64,000 nucleotides of DNA. Origin: Coriaria nepalensis. Lineage: Eukaryota > Streptophyta > Magnoliopsida > Cucurbitales > Coriariaceae. Of this stretch, positions 35,087 to 47,157 are shown one piece after another. Each line of letters begins with the position of its first letter. Positions within the stretch are counted from its first letter, which is position 1. The notes below the pieces were generated by a model. The model was given only the letters and a program-made list of their open reading frames with translations. It did no database searches and had not been told where the DNA came from. The DNA lies in NCBI GenBank assembly GCA_027186245.1, contig CP114493.1:6145501-6209500 (forward strand), written 5' to 3'. Both the position numbers and the translations under genes were made by a program.

Positions 35087-35622
35087 CAATTTTGTAATAA
35101 TAAGAAATGGTATACCCCCATTACTTTACTTCCAACAAATAGAATGCTGCCACGTAGCAGTCTCACTAGCGCCCATAGAAACTCTCCTCCAAACCACCGC
35201 CCAAATCGTAAACAACCGACTTTCATAGAAATATATATGGATGAGAAACAGAAAACAAAGCAAAAGAATGAAACTGTCTTCTTCTCCGTGATCAATCTCT
35301 ACTGTATCTTCCTTCCCGCCATCGCATCAGGTATCATCGTAACTTAATTCTGAGATTTCATTTCTGCGTTTCTGTTTCCGTTTCCATTTTCGCCTCAAGG
35401 ATAGAAATTCATTGGGACGTTTCGTCGAACATGTGGTGTGCGTTGTATCATGTATTAGTTTGATTGTTTAAGAGCTTATCATGTAAGAAAATTTTACTCT
35501 AGCTCATAAATGTTATTCGGAATTATCTATTTTCTTCTTCGGTGATTGGTTTTGAAAATATTTGTTATGCTTTCTGGTTCTCGTAGAAGAAAAATTAATA
35601 ACCGAACAGAACCGGGTGAGAG
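34482..35622. other. Intergenic and probable 5' UTR of the next gene
   Basis: DnaJ 3' UTR, then AT-rich DNA with a TA/T tract near 35,050-35,086. A possible 5' UTR intron of the following small gene runs from GCATCAG|GTATC (about 35,330) to TCTCGTAG (about 35,586). Confidence 0.4.
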
Positions 35623-35898
35623 ATGGAAGCACGGAAAACAGCAGAACAGGAGAAGCAGCCAAATCAACAGGTGGTGATAGCTTCTTGTCGGAAGAAGAAG
35701 AAAGATGACGCCACCTTCTTAGAGGATGTAAGGGATCATATCGACGAGTTCATCAACGCATCCATGGACGAACACAAAACTTGTTTCACAAAGACAATCC
35801 AGAAGATGTTTGGCATGTCAAAGATTGTCGCAGAAAGGACTTCAGAGACAGAGGTCCTGGAAAGCTTCTTGCCTCTTCGAACACATGTCTCTGAATAG
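35623..35898 (+). CDS. Small plant protein of unknown function (91 aa)
   Basis: An intact 91-codon frame. I do not recognise a named domain, but it reads as a real protein. It has a basic N-terminal part (SCRKKKKDD), then a predicted helical core (FLEDVRDHIDEFINASMDEH, CFTKTIQKMFGMSKIVAERT) and a tail ending LPLRTHVSE. The start is the only ATG upstream of the core. A CT-rich leader and a likely 5' UTR intron support transcription. It may be cytosolic or nuclear; there is no signal peptide. Confidence 0.65.
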   Translation: MEARKTAEQEKQPNQQVVIASCRKKKKDDATFLEDVRDHIDEFINASMDEHKTCFTKTIQKMFGMSKIVAERTSETEVLESFLPLRTHVSE

Positions 35899-37830
35899 AA
35901 ATGGTAATGTAGTTTGATATTTCTACTAATACTATAATCAGTATTAAGACAGGAGTGTACGAGTTCCAAGTTGTTATAATGTCATTAGTTCTAATCGAAA
36001 GTGATTAAGGAGCCGTACTGCTTTAAATCATGCCATCACATGGCTTTTAATCATTAGCCTAAGAAATTGCAGAGAAACCAGAATTCCAAGGATCGATGAT
36101 AGATTCCTTCATCATTCCATGTTTTCCTGGCAGATGGGACATAGTCACAAAGGTGGTGGGTTCCTCCTTTCATTATATATGTATATTTAGGATCTACCTT
36201 ACTATATAATATAAAAAATTCTAGCAAAATGTTTTAAGGATTTTTCTTTAAAGTAAATTTTACGGTATATATATATATATATATATATTTGTATTTATTT
36301 ATTGAGTTTTATATATAAATTTAATTCATATCACATATTATACGGTTGTGAAGAAGGGTTCGATGCATACTAAGAGATGTGCTTATGTGGGCTTACCGAA
36401 TAAACATTGTCCGATTTCAATCCAATAGTGTTCGAAACCGTTAAGTAAGACTTAATGAATCTTATCTTTTGACCTTTTCATCAAGCATCCTTAGATGGGT
36501 TTGAGATAGGATGAGTTTTATTGCTCGGTAAGTATACCACTTTTAGTAAGCATCGAATCCTTTTTCACACAAGTGAATCACAAACTTATATGATAATAGG
36601 GATCCGAATTTACATCTAAAATCTTAATGAGTCATTAAATATCTCAAAACATGATGTTACTAAAATCAGCTGCGCATAAAGCAACGAACAAGTAGACGGA
36701 TCTTATTATAGATTTTTAACACGGTTTGAGGTTTAAAGCTCAAACTGACGTCCAATAATGTGATCCAAAACTGTCGTATATGTGTACATAATGAAAAACA
36801 TGGGGGTTTATTGAGATTGTGACCCACTCCGTTTGGAGTATTGTTGGCACTACGAAAGAGAAAAGAGAAACCACAAACATGGGAGGAGTTCTCTTGTCCC
36901 CTACTTCAATACGAACAGAAAGCAAGGACAACTGGCTCCATTGTCCATTGACAATGTTGTGCCGTATCAAACATCATCAATTTCCCTCTCATACACAAAC
37001 AACTATACATGAGTATTCGCTCTTCTTCTCCACCTCCATTCAATTATTCGGATGCATACTTACTCATGTCGTTTTAAAGTGGTTGTCCCACTTTCGAAAC
37101 AAAGACCATTCCTCCTGCTTGCTGCCACACTCTTCCACCCAATTTCTTTAAACATGTTGAGAAGGTGAGAGTATGAATGGAATCTAGATTTATTTTAATT
37201 ATATATATTGAATTTATATATAAATAAAATAAATTAGATATGATTATTTTTATAATTCAATAAAGGAAGAATCTAGAAATAGTTAATTCATAAGAATCTC
37301 TTAATATGCTGATTTGACAAATGATTTTATCGTTACAACTCAGCCTCCAATGAAAATCTGCCACCTGTTATTTTATATAAATCAATAATTTCCACTAAAC
37401 TGATCACAACTAATGATTTTCAATTTATTCTTAATCACTACAAAATGAGGAACAACTTTCACAACATCAAGAGGAAAAAGACCATTGTCCAAACCCCTTC
37501 CAAACGTCAAACCCAAGTACCCAAAATCCACACAACTGCCAAACAAGCCCTTAATTATAAAATATTTTAATTAATTAATTAATTAATTAATTCTTACCTA
37601 ATAATATTCCTGCATAAATAGTTTAATAAATACCACCCCAAAAAAGAAAAAACAAAAACAAAAACAAAAACAGTGAAAGGAAGTTTCCTGGAAGCTGCAA
37701 TGCCGCTGCCTTCACTCCCACCATTTAATCCCTCCACCTTCCTTCCATCTTCCCTCAGCCCCCAACACCATTTCCTTTTCTACTTCTCTACGCCTTCTCT
37801 TTGTTCTGTCTTCGGTCGCGCATTTTCGCC
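35899..37830. other. Intergenic, no gene seen
   Basis: About 1.9 kb with no homology on either strand. It contains a TA run near 36,267-36,289 and an (AATT)n tract near 37,569-37,593. From about 37,690 a pyrimidine-rich stretch looks like the promoter/5' UTR of the calmodulin-like gene. Confidence 0.5.
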
Positions 37831-38502
37831 ATGAATCTACTCAGGATCACCACCAAGAAATTAAGTCCGAAACGCCTTTTCGGATCCAAAAAGAGCAGCT
37901 CCTCCGTGTCTCGATCGGATCCACCATCCTTCGGTTCCGCCTCGTCCGCTTCCTCCTCCTCCACTTCGTCACTTCAAAAACCGGCTCCCGGCTCTCGCGG
38001 AGCAGATACCGGGACTCCTACCAGCGTTTTGCCCGATAATTCGGGTGTCTGGACCGATTTCTCGTCCGATACCAATTTCGAGCTCGTCCAGGCTTTTAAG
38101 CTCATAGACAGAGACGATGACGGTATAATTTCGAGAAGCGTGCTGGAAGCGCTGTTAACTCGGATCGGAACCGAGCCACCGAGCCAAGAGGAAGTGAGCT
38201 TGATGCTGAGCGAGGTGGATCGTGATGGCAATGGGTGTATCACCCTTGAAGCGCTGGTTAGACAAGTCGAGTCGGCTTGTGGTCCGGCTTGTGATACGGA
38301 TCTTCGTGAGACGTTCGATTTCTTCGATGCGGATCACGACGGGAAGATTACGGGAGAGGAGCTGTTCAACGTGTTCACGGCCATAGGGGATAAGCGGTGC
38401 ACGTTAGAGGATTGTCAGCGTATTATCGCAGGAGTGGACAAAAACGGAGATGGGTTCGTGTGCTTCGAAGACTTCTCGCGTATGATGGAGCTTCAAAGAT
38501 GA
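37831..38502 (+). CDS. CML36: Calmodulin-like protein, CML35/CML36 type
   Basis: This encodes 223 residues, intronless, with the ATG at 37,831. A Lys-rich N-terminus (RITTKKLSPKRLFGSKK) and a Ser-rich linker precede four EF-hands. EF3 (DADHDGKITGEE) and EF4 (DKNGDGFVCFED) have acidic residues at all calcium positions. EF1 (DRDDDGIISRSV) and EF2 (DRDGNGCITLEA) carry V and A at loop position 12, where Glu or Asp normally co-ordinates Ca2+, so they may bind weakly. The C-terminal half, including CTLEDCQRIIAGVDKNGDGF, is typical of CML35/36. I cannot tell these two apart from sequence alone, so the symbol is approximate. It would act as a Ca2+ sensor relay. Confidence 0.85.
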   Translation: MNLLRITTKKLSPKRLFGSKKSSSSVSRSDPPSFGSASSASSSSTSSLQKPAPGSRGADTGTPTSVLPDNSGVWTDFSSDTNFELVQAFKLIDRDDDGIISRSVLEALLTRIGTEPPSQEEVSLMLSEVDRDGNGCITLEALVRQVESACGPACDTDLRETFDFFDADHDGKITGEELFNVFTAIGDKRCTLEDCQRIIAGVDKNGDGFVCFEDFSRMMELQR

Positions 38503-39585
38503 ACAAAAAATATCATGTGTCATAATTTGACGTAGTTCTTGGATGTTGAAAAGGACTGGGATGCCCTTATCCTTTTTTTTTTTTTGTTTTTCCGATTGTT
38601 TCGATCAGAGTTTGTTATTCTTTTGATGGTGATTATAAATGTGAAATGATCAGACGGCTCTTACTATTCGATCGTACAAAATGATATTCTAGTTCCGTAT
38701 ACACCTGAGTAAAAACTGCTCTAGATCCCGACGTTGGACCATTGTTTCAGTCAATTTTAACGTATTCGCGTTTAACTTCGTTATTTTACGAGGGAAAGTG
38801 TGTACGGCGTTTAGCCGTTTAATATCGAGATACGTAAAGTTAATTTACTTTATTTTTAAATCGGACGGCCCAAGAACAATGACTGTATAAGATAATCCGA
38901 GAAAAAACCGGATTAAGAAGACGTAAAATGTATTAAATATAAATTAGAGGGAAAATAAATAAATTTTATTTAAAATTTGAAGGGTATGCATATATAATTT
39001 AACTTAATTATTTGAATATTCCCGTTCTATTAATTTAGGAAATGAAAAATCAGTGGGTAGAGAGTAGAGGGAATATTTTTATGGCTGATTCTGGGAATCA
39101 AAACAGAAACAACATTTTCACACGGTGGTGCGATGTGGTGCGGTGCGGTGCGGTGCGGTGTTGTTCGGGTTAATATGAAAACAAATATTTAAGTGGTTGA
39201 TTTAGAATTTCCTGGAAATTGAATGTAGAAGGAAAAGTCACGAAAATGGGGCTGTGTTTGGCGTGGAGCAAAGGGAAAGAAGACATAACAGTGAGTGGTA
39301 AAAATGGTGTAATATGAACATGCATGCGACTAAGGAAGATCACGCACGGCTACAATAAGTCGGTCACAATCTTTCAAGATTTTGAATTTTACGAACATGG
39401 ACATTATTTAATTTTTTATTTTAATGAATGAATGAATATATATATATATATAATTAATAACACTTTATGGGCTGGGCTATATAATATGATACATAGTTTT
39501 GTTGGGGGCTTCCATGAGGCTACTGGATCAGGCCCACATATAGAATTTAGACCCTTTTGGGCCAACCGCCCGTAGTTCTTATAAA
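38503..39585. other. Intergenic, no gene seen
   Basis: CML 3' UTR and AT-rich spacer, with a GGTGC minisatellite at 39,126-39,160 and a TA run near 39,436-39,452. The upstream part of the maturase gene that should precede 39,586 is not recognisable here. Confidence 0.5.
39126..39160. repeat. (GGTGC)n pentanucleotide tandem repeat
   Basis: GGTGC or GGTGT units are repeated about seven times with minor variation. It is unusually GC-rich for this AT-rich spacer. Confidence 0.85.
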
Positions 39586-41237
39586 GAGAGAGGTTGTTTT
39601 GAGCGTCAAGCCTTGCAAATTGAATTGGGTGGTTCTTATCTAGGAAAAGGGTTTCCTCAGGAAAGTGGCTTGAGTTCAATTTTAATAAATGTTTATTTTC
39701 ATGGGTTGGATAAGGCAATTCAAGAAATTCGTCTTTCTAGGAACGAAGACACTCCCATGTTCAATTCAAATGAGCTTGAAAAGATTTCGGGTGTGTTTTA
39801 TAATCCAGTGAAGATATATGCAGTTAGGTATCTGGATGATAACATCTGGGTCAAAGATGTTAACAATAGATTTGAAGAATCAAGTTGTGAAGTTCTTAGA
39901 ATGGAATTTGGAATTAATGGTGGATAAAATAGAGACAGAAATTCATAGGGCAGTTTCGGAAAAGATTGAATTTTTAGGGATGGAATTACGGGCAGTAACA
40001 CCTTTCGTTTTGCATCCACCTATGTCGCAAAAGGCCATTGGGGCACGGAAAATGTACCTTAGGATGAAGGAAGTTAGGCTTTTGGAATTGCAAAATAAGC
40101 GAGAGAGAAATAGGAAGAAACTAGGCTTGAAAATATTCAACCATGTTTTCTAGAAGTTTAAGCAAGGTGAAGGGTCTAAATCTGAATTTCCGATTGAGAA
40201 TGAAGTGAGAGAAATCTTCAGAACTTGGGCAGGTGAAGTAGTCCGAAATTTCTTCATGAGTTTAGAGGAGCGCTGGGAACTGGCACACAAAGCTTTCTGT
40301 AGGTGATTTTCTCTCTTTAAGACATATTAGAGATCAATTGCCTCAAGAGCTTATCCATTCTTACATGAGTTTCAAGAGCAAGTAGAGAAGCATTTGAATA
40401 CCGCTAAGGCTAAAAGGGCTGTTGAAGAAGAAGAAAGAAAATTAGAGGAAGAAGAGGAACAAAAATATGCTAACAGAAACAGTTGAGGATCTAACTAGGC
40501 TCTGCATCAAAGTCGACGCACCCATAGAACTTGTTAGAAAAGCAGTATAGGTTGATCGGGTTTACAAACAGTTTAGGCCAGCGAAGGCCCATTAGCTTTC
40601 TCATTGCTCTGGAAGATTCCGATATCATAAGATGCTATGCTGGTATAGGCAGAAGATGACTCGATTTCTTTTCTTGTTGTCGTAACTTTAAGAGGGTGAA
40701 AATTGTCGTAAGTTATCATCTAAGATTTTCTTGTATCTCGACATTAGCAGAAAAGCATGAATATACAAAGCTTGAAACTATTGAGCATTTTACAAAAGAT
40801 CTAAAAGTCTATGGACTGAATGGGGACGTAGAAGAAGAAACTTATATTTTCCGACAGAGAGAGGTTAAGATGATGGGAGATAGAAATCTTTCGGACCATA
40901 TCCCGTGGATGGGAGAGGTTTGGCTTTGGTTAGATTGGCTTCTCATGAGCCCGTTTCTTGTTCTTGTATTGCTCATTTCTGTGATAGAACTGATACTACT
41001 CTCTATCGGGTCCGGTTGCTTCAAAACTGTTTGGATTTGGACCCGCTTGATGCAGTGAAGTGGGTCCGAGGATTGAGTGCTATTCATGAAAGTTTGAACC
41101 AGAAATGCTTCCCTATGTGTAGTGATCATGTTAGGGATTTGTACATGGGGAAGACTAGTCTTCGAGACATTGACTGTACACCTCATCTCTGGATCTGTAA
41201 CTGTGTATTGAAAATTTTGGTTATTTGTAAAGTGGAG
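39586..41237 (+). pseudogene. NMAT3: Nuclear-encoded group II intron maturase, nMAT3 type, decayed
   Basis: Intact nMAT proteins enter mitochondria and help splice group II introns. Here only the C-terminal reverse transcriptase and X (maturase) regions remain, starting at RGCFERQALQIELGGSYLG (39,586). Recognisable parts are AVRYLDDNIW near 39,815-39,845 (YxDD position), ITSGSKMLTIDLKNQVVKF, KIEFLGMELRAVTP, ERNRKKLGLKIFNHVF, FPIENEVREIFRTWA and, near the end, DHVRDLYMGKTSLRDIDC. Lesions: a frame change near 39,840, a TAG at 40,151-40,153, further shifts near 40,300 and 40,470, several stops to 40,690, and another shift before 40,905. The first half of the protein is missing. It is not functional. 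Confidence 0.85.
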
Positions 41238-41479
41238 ATATTGTAGCATCAATAGTCACAATTTATTGAGAAATTTTTTTTGTTGAGTCTCCTTCCGATG
41301 CAACGTAGGGAATGAGTAGTAAAAAGTGAAGGGTGAAAATATAAGGAGTGTATGAATAAGATTTAAACTGTAAGGGGATTAAATATAATTAATAAAAACT
41401 TAGGGGGGTTAAGTTTAATTTACTCAAGTTATAATTCAGCAGTTTATATTCAGATTCTCAACTGACAGCGGCTAGAGAA

Positions 41480-42160
41480 GGTGGTAAAAAGAGCAAAGGG
41501 AATTTGCTTCGTGCCATTTCATCACCTTTTGAGGTTTGATCATCATCATTCCCATCTTACTAAAAACTTGCTTTTCTGTTTCTCTCCCGTCACCCAAGAA
41601 AAATCTACTTCGCTGAACTCTACATCGCCTCCTCCTCTGTTTCTAACTTCGTGCAAGAATCCCCGAACGTTGAAGCAAATGCACGCTTTTCTCATTGTAT
41701 CAACTGGGACGAATCCTGCATCCATACCTCCCAAGCTGGTAAACTTGTATGCACATTTTGACAACCTTGAAACAGCTGTTTTGGTTTTCAATTCGTTAAG
41801 CAAACCAGATACCCTGTTGTTGAATTTGATTATTCAGTCCCGTGTTGATTCGGGTTTGTTTGTTTCGGCTCTTTCATTCTATAGAAAGGTTATAGATCTA
41901 GGTGTTGAACATGATGGTTTTACTTTTCCAATTGCTTTTACCGCTTCAGGCCGGGGTAAATCTTGCAGAAATGGTCCATTGTGTCGCAAGTAAACTGGGT
42001 TTTGACGTTGATTTGTATTTTTGTAATATCAGTTTAGCGAATTGAGTAACTCTACAAAGCTGTTTGAAGAAATCAGTTGTAGAAACAACATTAGTAGGAG
42101 TGCAATGATGTCCGGTTTCATCCAAAATGGACATTATAATGAGGCTGTCAAATTCTGATC
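41480..42160 (+). pseudogene. PPR gene fragment, 5' part only
   Basis: The frame gives SPPPLFLTSCKNPRTLKQMH, then AFLIVSTGTN and LVNLYAHFDNLETAVLVFN, which is the start of a PLS-class PPR protein (LKQMHA is a usual beginning). No ATG lies near the expected start, because the frame upstream of the Met in KQMHA opens with GTG. A frame change occurs near 41,950, after which AGVNLAEMVHCVASKLGFDV continues in another frame to a stop, and more repeat-like sequence follows to about 42,160. Then homology ends in AT-rich DNA. Only two or three repeats remain of an expected ten or more. Confidence 0.75.
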
Positions 42161-42513
42161 ATTAATGAGACATTAATCATTATATAAAATTGAATTAAAA
42201 TATTGTTTATTTTGATCACCGCCTAGGTGTCACTGTCACATGCAGAAGCAGTATTAACGTCTATGTATTTAATTCTATTAATAAAATATAAATAAATAAA
42301 GAAGAACAAGAACAAGCACAATTTCGCCTGCTAAATCTCGAAACAATCTGGTAGTGAGCTTCTCCATCTGCAATCCTCTACTCGTAACTCTTTGTATCTG
42401 CAGTCAGGAGATTTATCTGACTCCACTGCGGATTCGCGTCGTGTGGATTGTGAAGAAATTAGATGGAAATTATACGAGATCGAAGCTTGTTGTGGAGGCT
42501 AGAGTAAAGAAGA

Positions 42514-45441
42514 ATGAAGAAGGGGACGGCAATGGGGCTATGTTTGGCTTTCGATTTGAAGTCGGGCTAGATGATACTCATGGCTTTGCTGCTCATGGTC
42601 GGATCTTTCTGTGTCGGCACTCTTTTCGGTAACAACGCCCCCATTTATGTTTCTCAGCTCCCTTCTGATTCGTCCTCTGCTTCTTCTTCTTCATCATCAC
42701 TCGGTACGCTTTTCTCCAGCTTCAATTCGTCTACAAGTCTTTAGCTCTCGAAATCATTTTCTTTATTGAAAAAAAAAAAAAAATTGCTAGATCATTTCTT
42801 TTGATCTTTTTCGAGCTGTTACTAAACTCTTATTAGAGTTTCCGATTTTTAACTATTTTAAATTATTTATTGATAATGATTAGAGAAGGCTTTTGTTAGG
42901 GAAATCATTGTCTTAATGATTGAATTCAATTTGTAAACAGTGGATTCTTTTCAGCATGCAATGGCAATTTTTTTCCCTCCTAGTTTATGATTCTATTGGA
43001 ACTCTTTGCTGGCTAATGCTTTCTAGAAATCTGAAGTATGAACTGTCATTAAGCTGCGGACACTATTTTTGTTTACATTGAATCTCATTGCATTTTCATT
43101 GCAGGCACACCCACATTTACAAACTCAAACAAAGTTAGTCTAACTTTTTGGAAATCCCCACTTTCAATTCCAGAGACTGGTATGGATGTGTGTCCATTGA
43201 GTTTCAATGAGTATATACCCTGTCATGATGTTTCCTTACATAAAAGAATTGCTGCCGAAATTGGATCTTTCTAGAAGAGAAGAATATGAAGGGCATTGCC
43301 CTCTGCTTGAAAAGCGCATATTTTGCTTGGTGCCACCACCTAGAGACTATAAGGCGCCAATAAAATGGCCAACCAGTAGGGATTTTGTTTGGCGGAGTAA
43401 TGTAAATCATAGCCATCTTGCTGAAGTTAAAGGAGGTCAAAATTGGGTGCATGAGATGGGTCAATTATGGCAGTTTCCAGGAGGTGGTACTCATTTCAAA
43501 CATGGTGCATCGGAGTATATCCAAAGGTAACCATTTTTCAAGCCCAAAATTCGATGAATGATATAGAGGATAAGTGATATTCAATTGGATTGTTTGTACT
43601 TTCGTTATATCTTGGTATGCTGGCATTTTTCTTTTGTCATATGGGTTTATGTTTCAGAGTTTGTTACACAAATGCAGATTGGGGCAAATGGGATGGGAGA
43701 TCTGCGTTCTGCAGGGGTATTTCAAGTCCTGGATGTTGGTTGTGGGGTTGCCAGCTTCTCGGCTTATCTTCTTCCTTTGGATATACAAACAATGTCCTTT
43801 GCTCCTAAAGATGGCCATGAAAACCAGATTCAATTTGCTCTTCAGAGGGGGATTGGTGCAATGATTGCTGCTATAGCCACAAAACAACTGCCATATCCCT
43901 CTAGCTCTTTTGAGATGGTTCATTGCTCGAGATGTCGTGTGGACTGGCATGAAAATGGTATTCTTTAATACTCTTTTCAAATTATGGCTTCACTTGGTTG
44001 AGAGTTTAAAACTCCTGTTTGACTGTAAAATCCAGTTTACCTCACATGCTGATCCTTAGACAAATCCAGTTTACCTCACAGTTGTCCAAGTCCATTTTGT
44101 CCAAACTCTACTTCTGAAAATTTTACCCAAGTGAGCTCTCCACATTGGTGTATAATATCTTTCTTAATTTATTCTTACAGATGGTATTTTACTGAAAGAA
44201 TTCGATAGACTATTGCACGCCAATGGTTACTTTGTCTATTCCGCCCCACCTGCTTATAGAAAGGATAAGACTATCCAATGATATGGGATAATTTGGTAAA
44301 TCTGACAACAGCATTGTGCTGGAAACTCATCGCTAGGAAAGTTCAGACAGAAATCTGGATTAAACAAGATGACCAGTCATGTCTCCGGAAAAATGCAGAG
44401 CAAAAACTTTTGAATCTGTGTGATGCAGTGGATGATTCAAAAGCATCATGGAATATGCCTCTCAGAAATTGTGTCCATGTAAGAAATCTACAAACAGATT
44501 TTCAGAATCTCCCTACGAGACCTGAGCGTCATTCCATTTTTTCGGGAAGTCTCAGTAGGATAGGTATGCTCATACTCTTTCCTTAACACATCTACTTTTG
44601 TATACTTTTCAGGATACACATCCTGATAAGCTAATGAGATTATTCATTGCTTATCAACAGGTGTTAGTGAAGAGGAATTTAATTCTGACACTATATATTG
44701 GAAAGGTCAAGTTGATCGTTACTGGTATTTAATAAACAACACTGGAACAGAAGTACGAAATGTCATGGACATGAATGCTTTCTATGGTGGATTTGCTACA
44801 GCTTTGAGTACCTTTCCAGTTTGGGTGATGAATGTAGTTCCTTCAAGCATGAAGAATACCTTATCTGGTATATATGACAGGGGTCTAGTTGGTGCTTTTC
44901 ATGATTGGTAATATATCGCTCATTTGTCCTCATTTACTTAATCTCATCTAATCTTGTCTTTACCCTAGGTGTGAACCGTTCTCAACATATCCACGCACGT
45001 ATGATCTCTTGCATACTGACCATCTCTTCTCTCAATATAACAGTGACCAAGAAGGTTGTTTGCTTGAGGATATCATGCTGGAGATGGACCGAATCATTCG
45101 ACCTCAGGTAATTTTTATGGATCAAAACATTATTATTCTTTGTATGCGTTGGAAAAGTCCTACCTGTTGGAAAGATGATGTGTATGTTGAAAAAAGAGTG
45201 ACATTTTTCATGTGCTTGATTTTCTCACCTGTCCTCCCAAATTGCCATCTAAATTACAGACCTTGTGGTGGATACTTATTTTGCAGGGGGTGATTATCAT
45301 AAGAGATGATGAATCTATTACATCAAGAGTACGCAGAATGGGACCGAAATTTTTGTGGGATGTTGAATAACATTTGTTGGAAAATAAAGATAAGAAGATG
45401 GAAACTGTATTGATATGTAGAAAGAAGTTCTGGGCGATCGT
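42514..45441 (+). pseudogene. PMT7: Probable methyltransferase, PMT6/PMT7 type, broken
   Basis: PMT proteins are Golgi type-II membrane proteins with a SAM-dependent methyltransferase fold, thought to act on cell-wall polysaccharide. I read seven exons, 42,514-42,703, 43,105-43,526, 43,678-43,957, 44,181-44,563, 44,661-44,907, 44,969-45,107 and 45,287-45,441, all with GT-AG junctions. Membrane segment MILMALLLMVGSFCVGTLF; SAM-binding motif [20 protein letters not shown] motifs [12 protein letters not shown] and RNVMDMNAFYGGFA. Lesions: in-frame TAG at 42,568-42,570; one extra base near 43,235; a deletion that shifts frame at the start of exon 3 (about 43,685); one missing base near 44,269; TAA at 45,368-45,370 about 24 codons early. 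Splice sites are well kept, so decay is recent. Confidence 0.85.
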
Positions 45442-47157
45442 CTTAAGTTGTAATATGGTTATTAGTAGTTCAGAAGTTATTCAATACTTGATGAACGGAA
45501 CGATGTGTTATGTATACATGTTTTAGAGATAGGCAACCGAATAGTTTAACGAGAGTTCCATTTCTTCCTCACATTCCTTTTTAAAGGGAGTGTTACTTTC
45601 TCAAATCATCTCTTTTCTCTTTTTCTGCTATTCTGTTTTTTGGTTGAAATTATTGACTCAAATCCGTTGGGCCGGGTTTGGCCTGGTTAGAGAATGTTTG
45701 GGCCGAGGATGAAGGGCTTGCGTAAATGCATCAATAGGCAGCAAGTTCCATTTTTTCAGCATCGATAGCTTTTTGGGCCCAACGACTAACATAGGTCGTA
45801 TTAGGCCTTTTTTTTTTTTTTTTTTTTATAGCTTTTTATTATGGAGAATAAGAATAAAGCAGGTAAAAAGGTTTTGAAATTAGAAAGGATAATGAAAAAG
45901 AGAGTGCGATCTCCAATGGGCTGGCCCACTAAAAGGAATGGTTGATAAGACAAGACAAACCCCACGCTTTGTTCCCCCTTTTTCCCCAACCACACATATC
46001 TACATATATACTATTTATACTAAAACCGATAATTGATATATCCTAATCATATATTATTTTAATTAATATATAAATTTATCTATAAATTAAAATTCTTGAA
46101 CGGAGCTTTAGATCAACTTGTACGTTTAACACACCGACATCAGGTAATCTGGCTGTGCAATTACCTTACTACCCCGCTCTTCCTTCCTTCCTTCCTTCCT
46201 TCCTTCGCATGCATGGGGGGATTGAAAGTGAGAGAGAGAGAGAGTAGGTGAAGGTCAATTTTGATATATAGCAGTCATCAATTACTGCAGAAAATTGATT
46301 GCATTTTGGAGTCAATACAGACAGCAAACGCATTTGGCGCAAACAGATAATTTACGTGCAATTATTTCGACGTGACGTCTTGAATTATGGTTGGTCAATG
46401 TATATAATTATTGTATATATTTTACAAGGGGGGCAATAATTTCGAGAAACTTTTAATTTTATTTTAATTTTATTTATATTTATTAATCTATATATTCTAG
46501 TCCCCCCCTAAAACTAAAAGTTCTAAACATGATTAATCTTAAACTGTTTTGTGTGTTTTATTTCAGGAGTCGGCTAAAATGTCTGGTGATCCAATCTAAG
46601 GGTTTAGTAATTATGTTTAATGAAGTTTTAAAGTTACTTAATTTAAACTCGTAAGACAAATAAAATGTCTTAAGACCTCACTTAGTTTGATTTTTGGGAT
46701 GGGAGAAGAATCGTTTTGATTCTCATTCCTACTTTTTTTTATTAAAAAAAATTAATTAATTAATTAATAAACTAATTATGTGGTGTATACCTTCAGAACA
46801 TGCTTTCTACTGATAATGGCAAGTGAGTAGGTCACGAGGATTGACCCATTCCATTTTTAAGACACTCTCTCATGCTCTTCATGAATATAATTATTAATCT
46901 ATGTATGTAATAATGTTTCAACCCTCCAAAATTCTAATCATCAACCCTCCTCACACTTTTCTCAATTTTCTTTTGATCTCTACGTAGGCTTCTTGGTTCC
47001 ACTCCCATTCCTTTCTAATCATATATATGTAAAAATTTCGGGTTGATCTTATCCATCGTAAACTTTAGGGTAGATTTGTTTAATAGAATTAAACGTATAA
47101 AAAAATATAACTCGCATATATATATAATTGATATTTTATTATTATTATTATTATTAC
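45442..47157. other. Intergenic, no gene seen
   Basis: This contains a poly(T) run near 45,810-45,828, a (TTCC)n tract near 46,178-46,206 with a (GA)n tract close by, and AT-rich spacer. No homology is seen on either strand. Confidence 0.5.

Noticed and set aside
39416..39718. Minus-strand ORF of 100 codons over the start of the maturase relic
   Set aside because: No homology, and it overlaps sequence that clearly encodes maturase on plus.
39818..39927. YLDD motif suggesting a retrotransposon reverse transcriptase
   Set aside because: The surrounding sequence (SYLGKGFPQESGLSSILIN, then KIEFLGMELRAVTP) matches plant nuclear maturases of the nMAT group, not LTR elements or LINEs.
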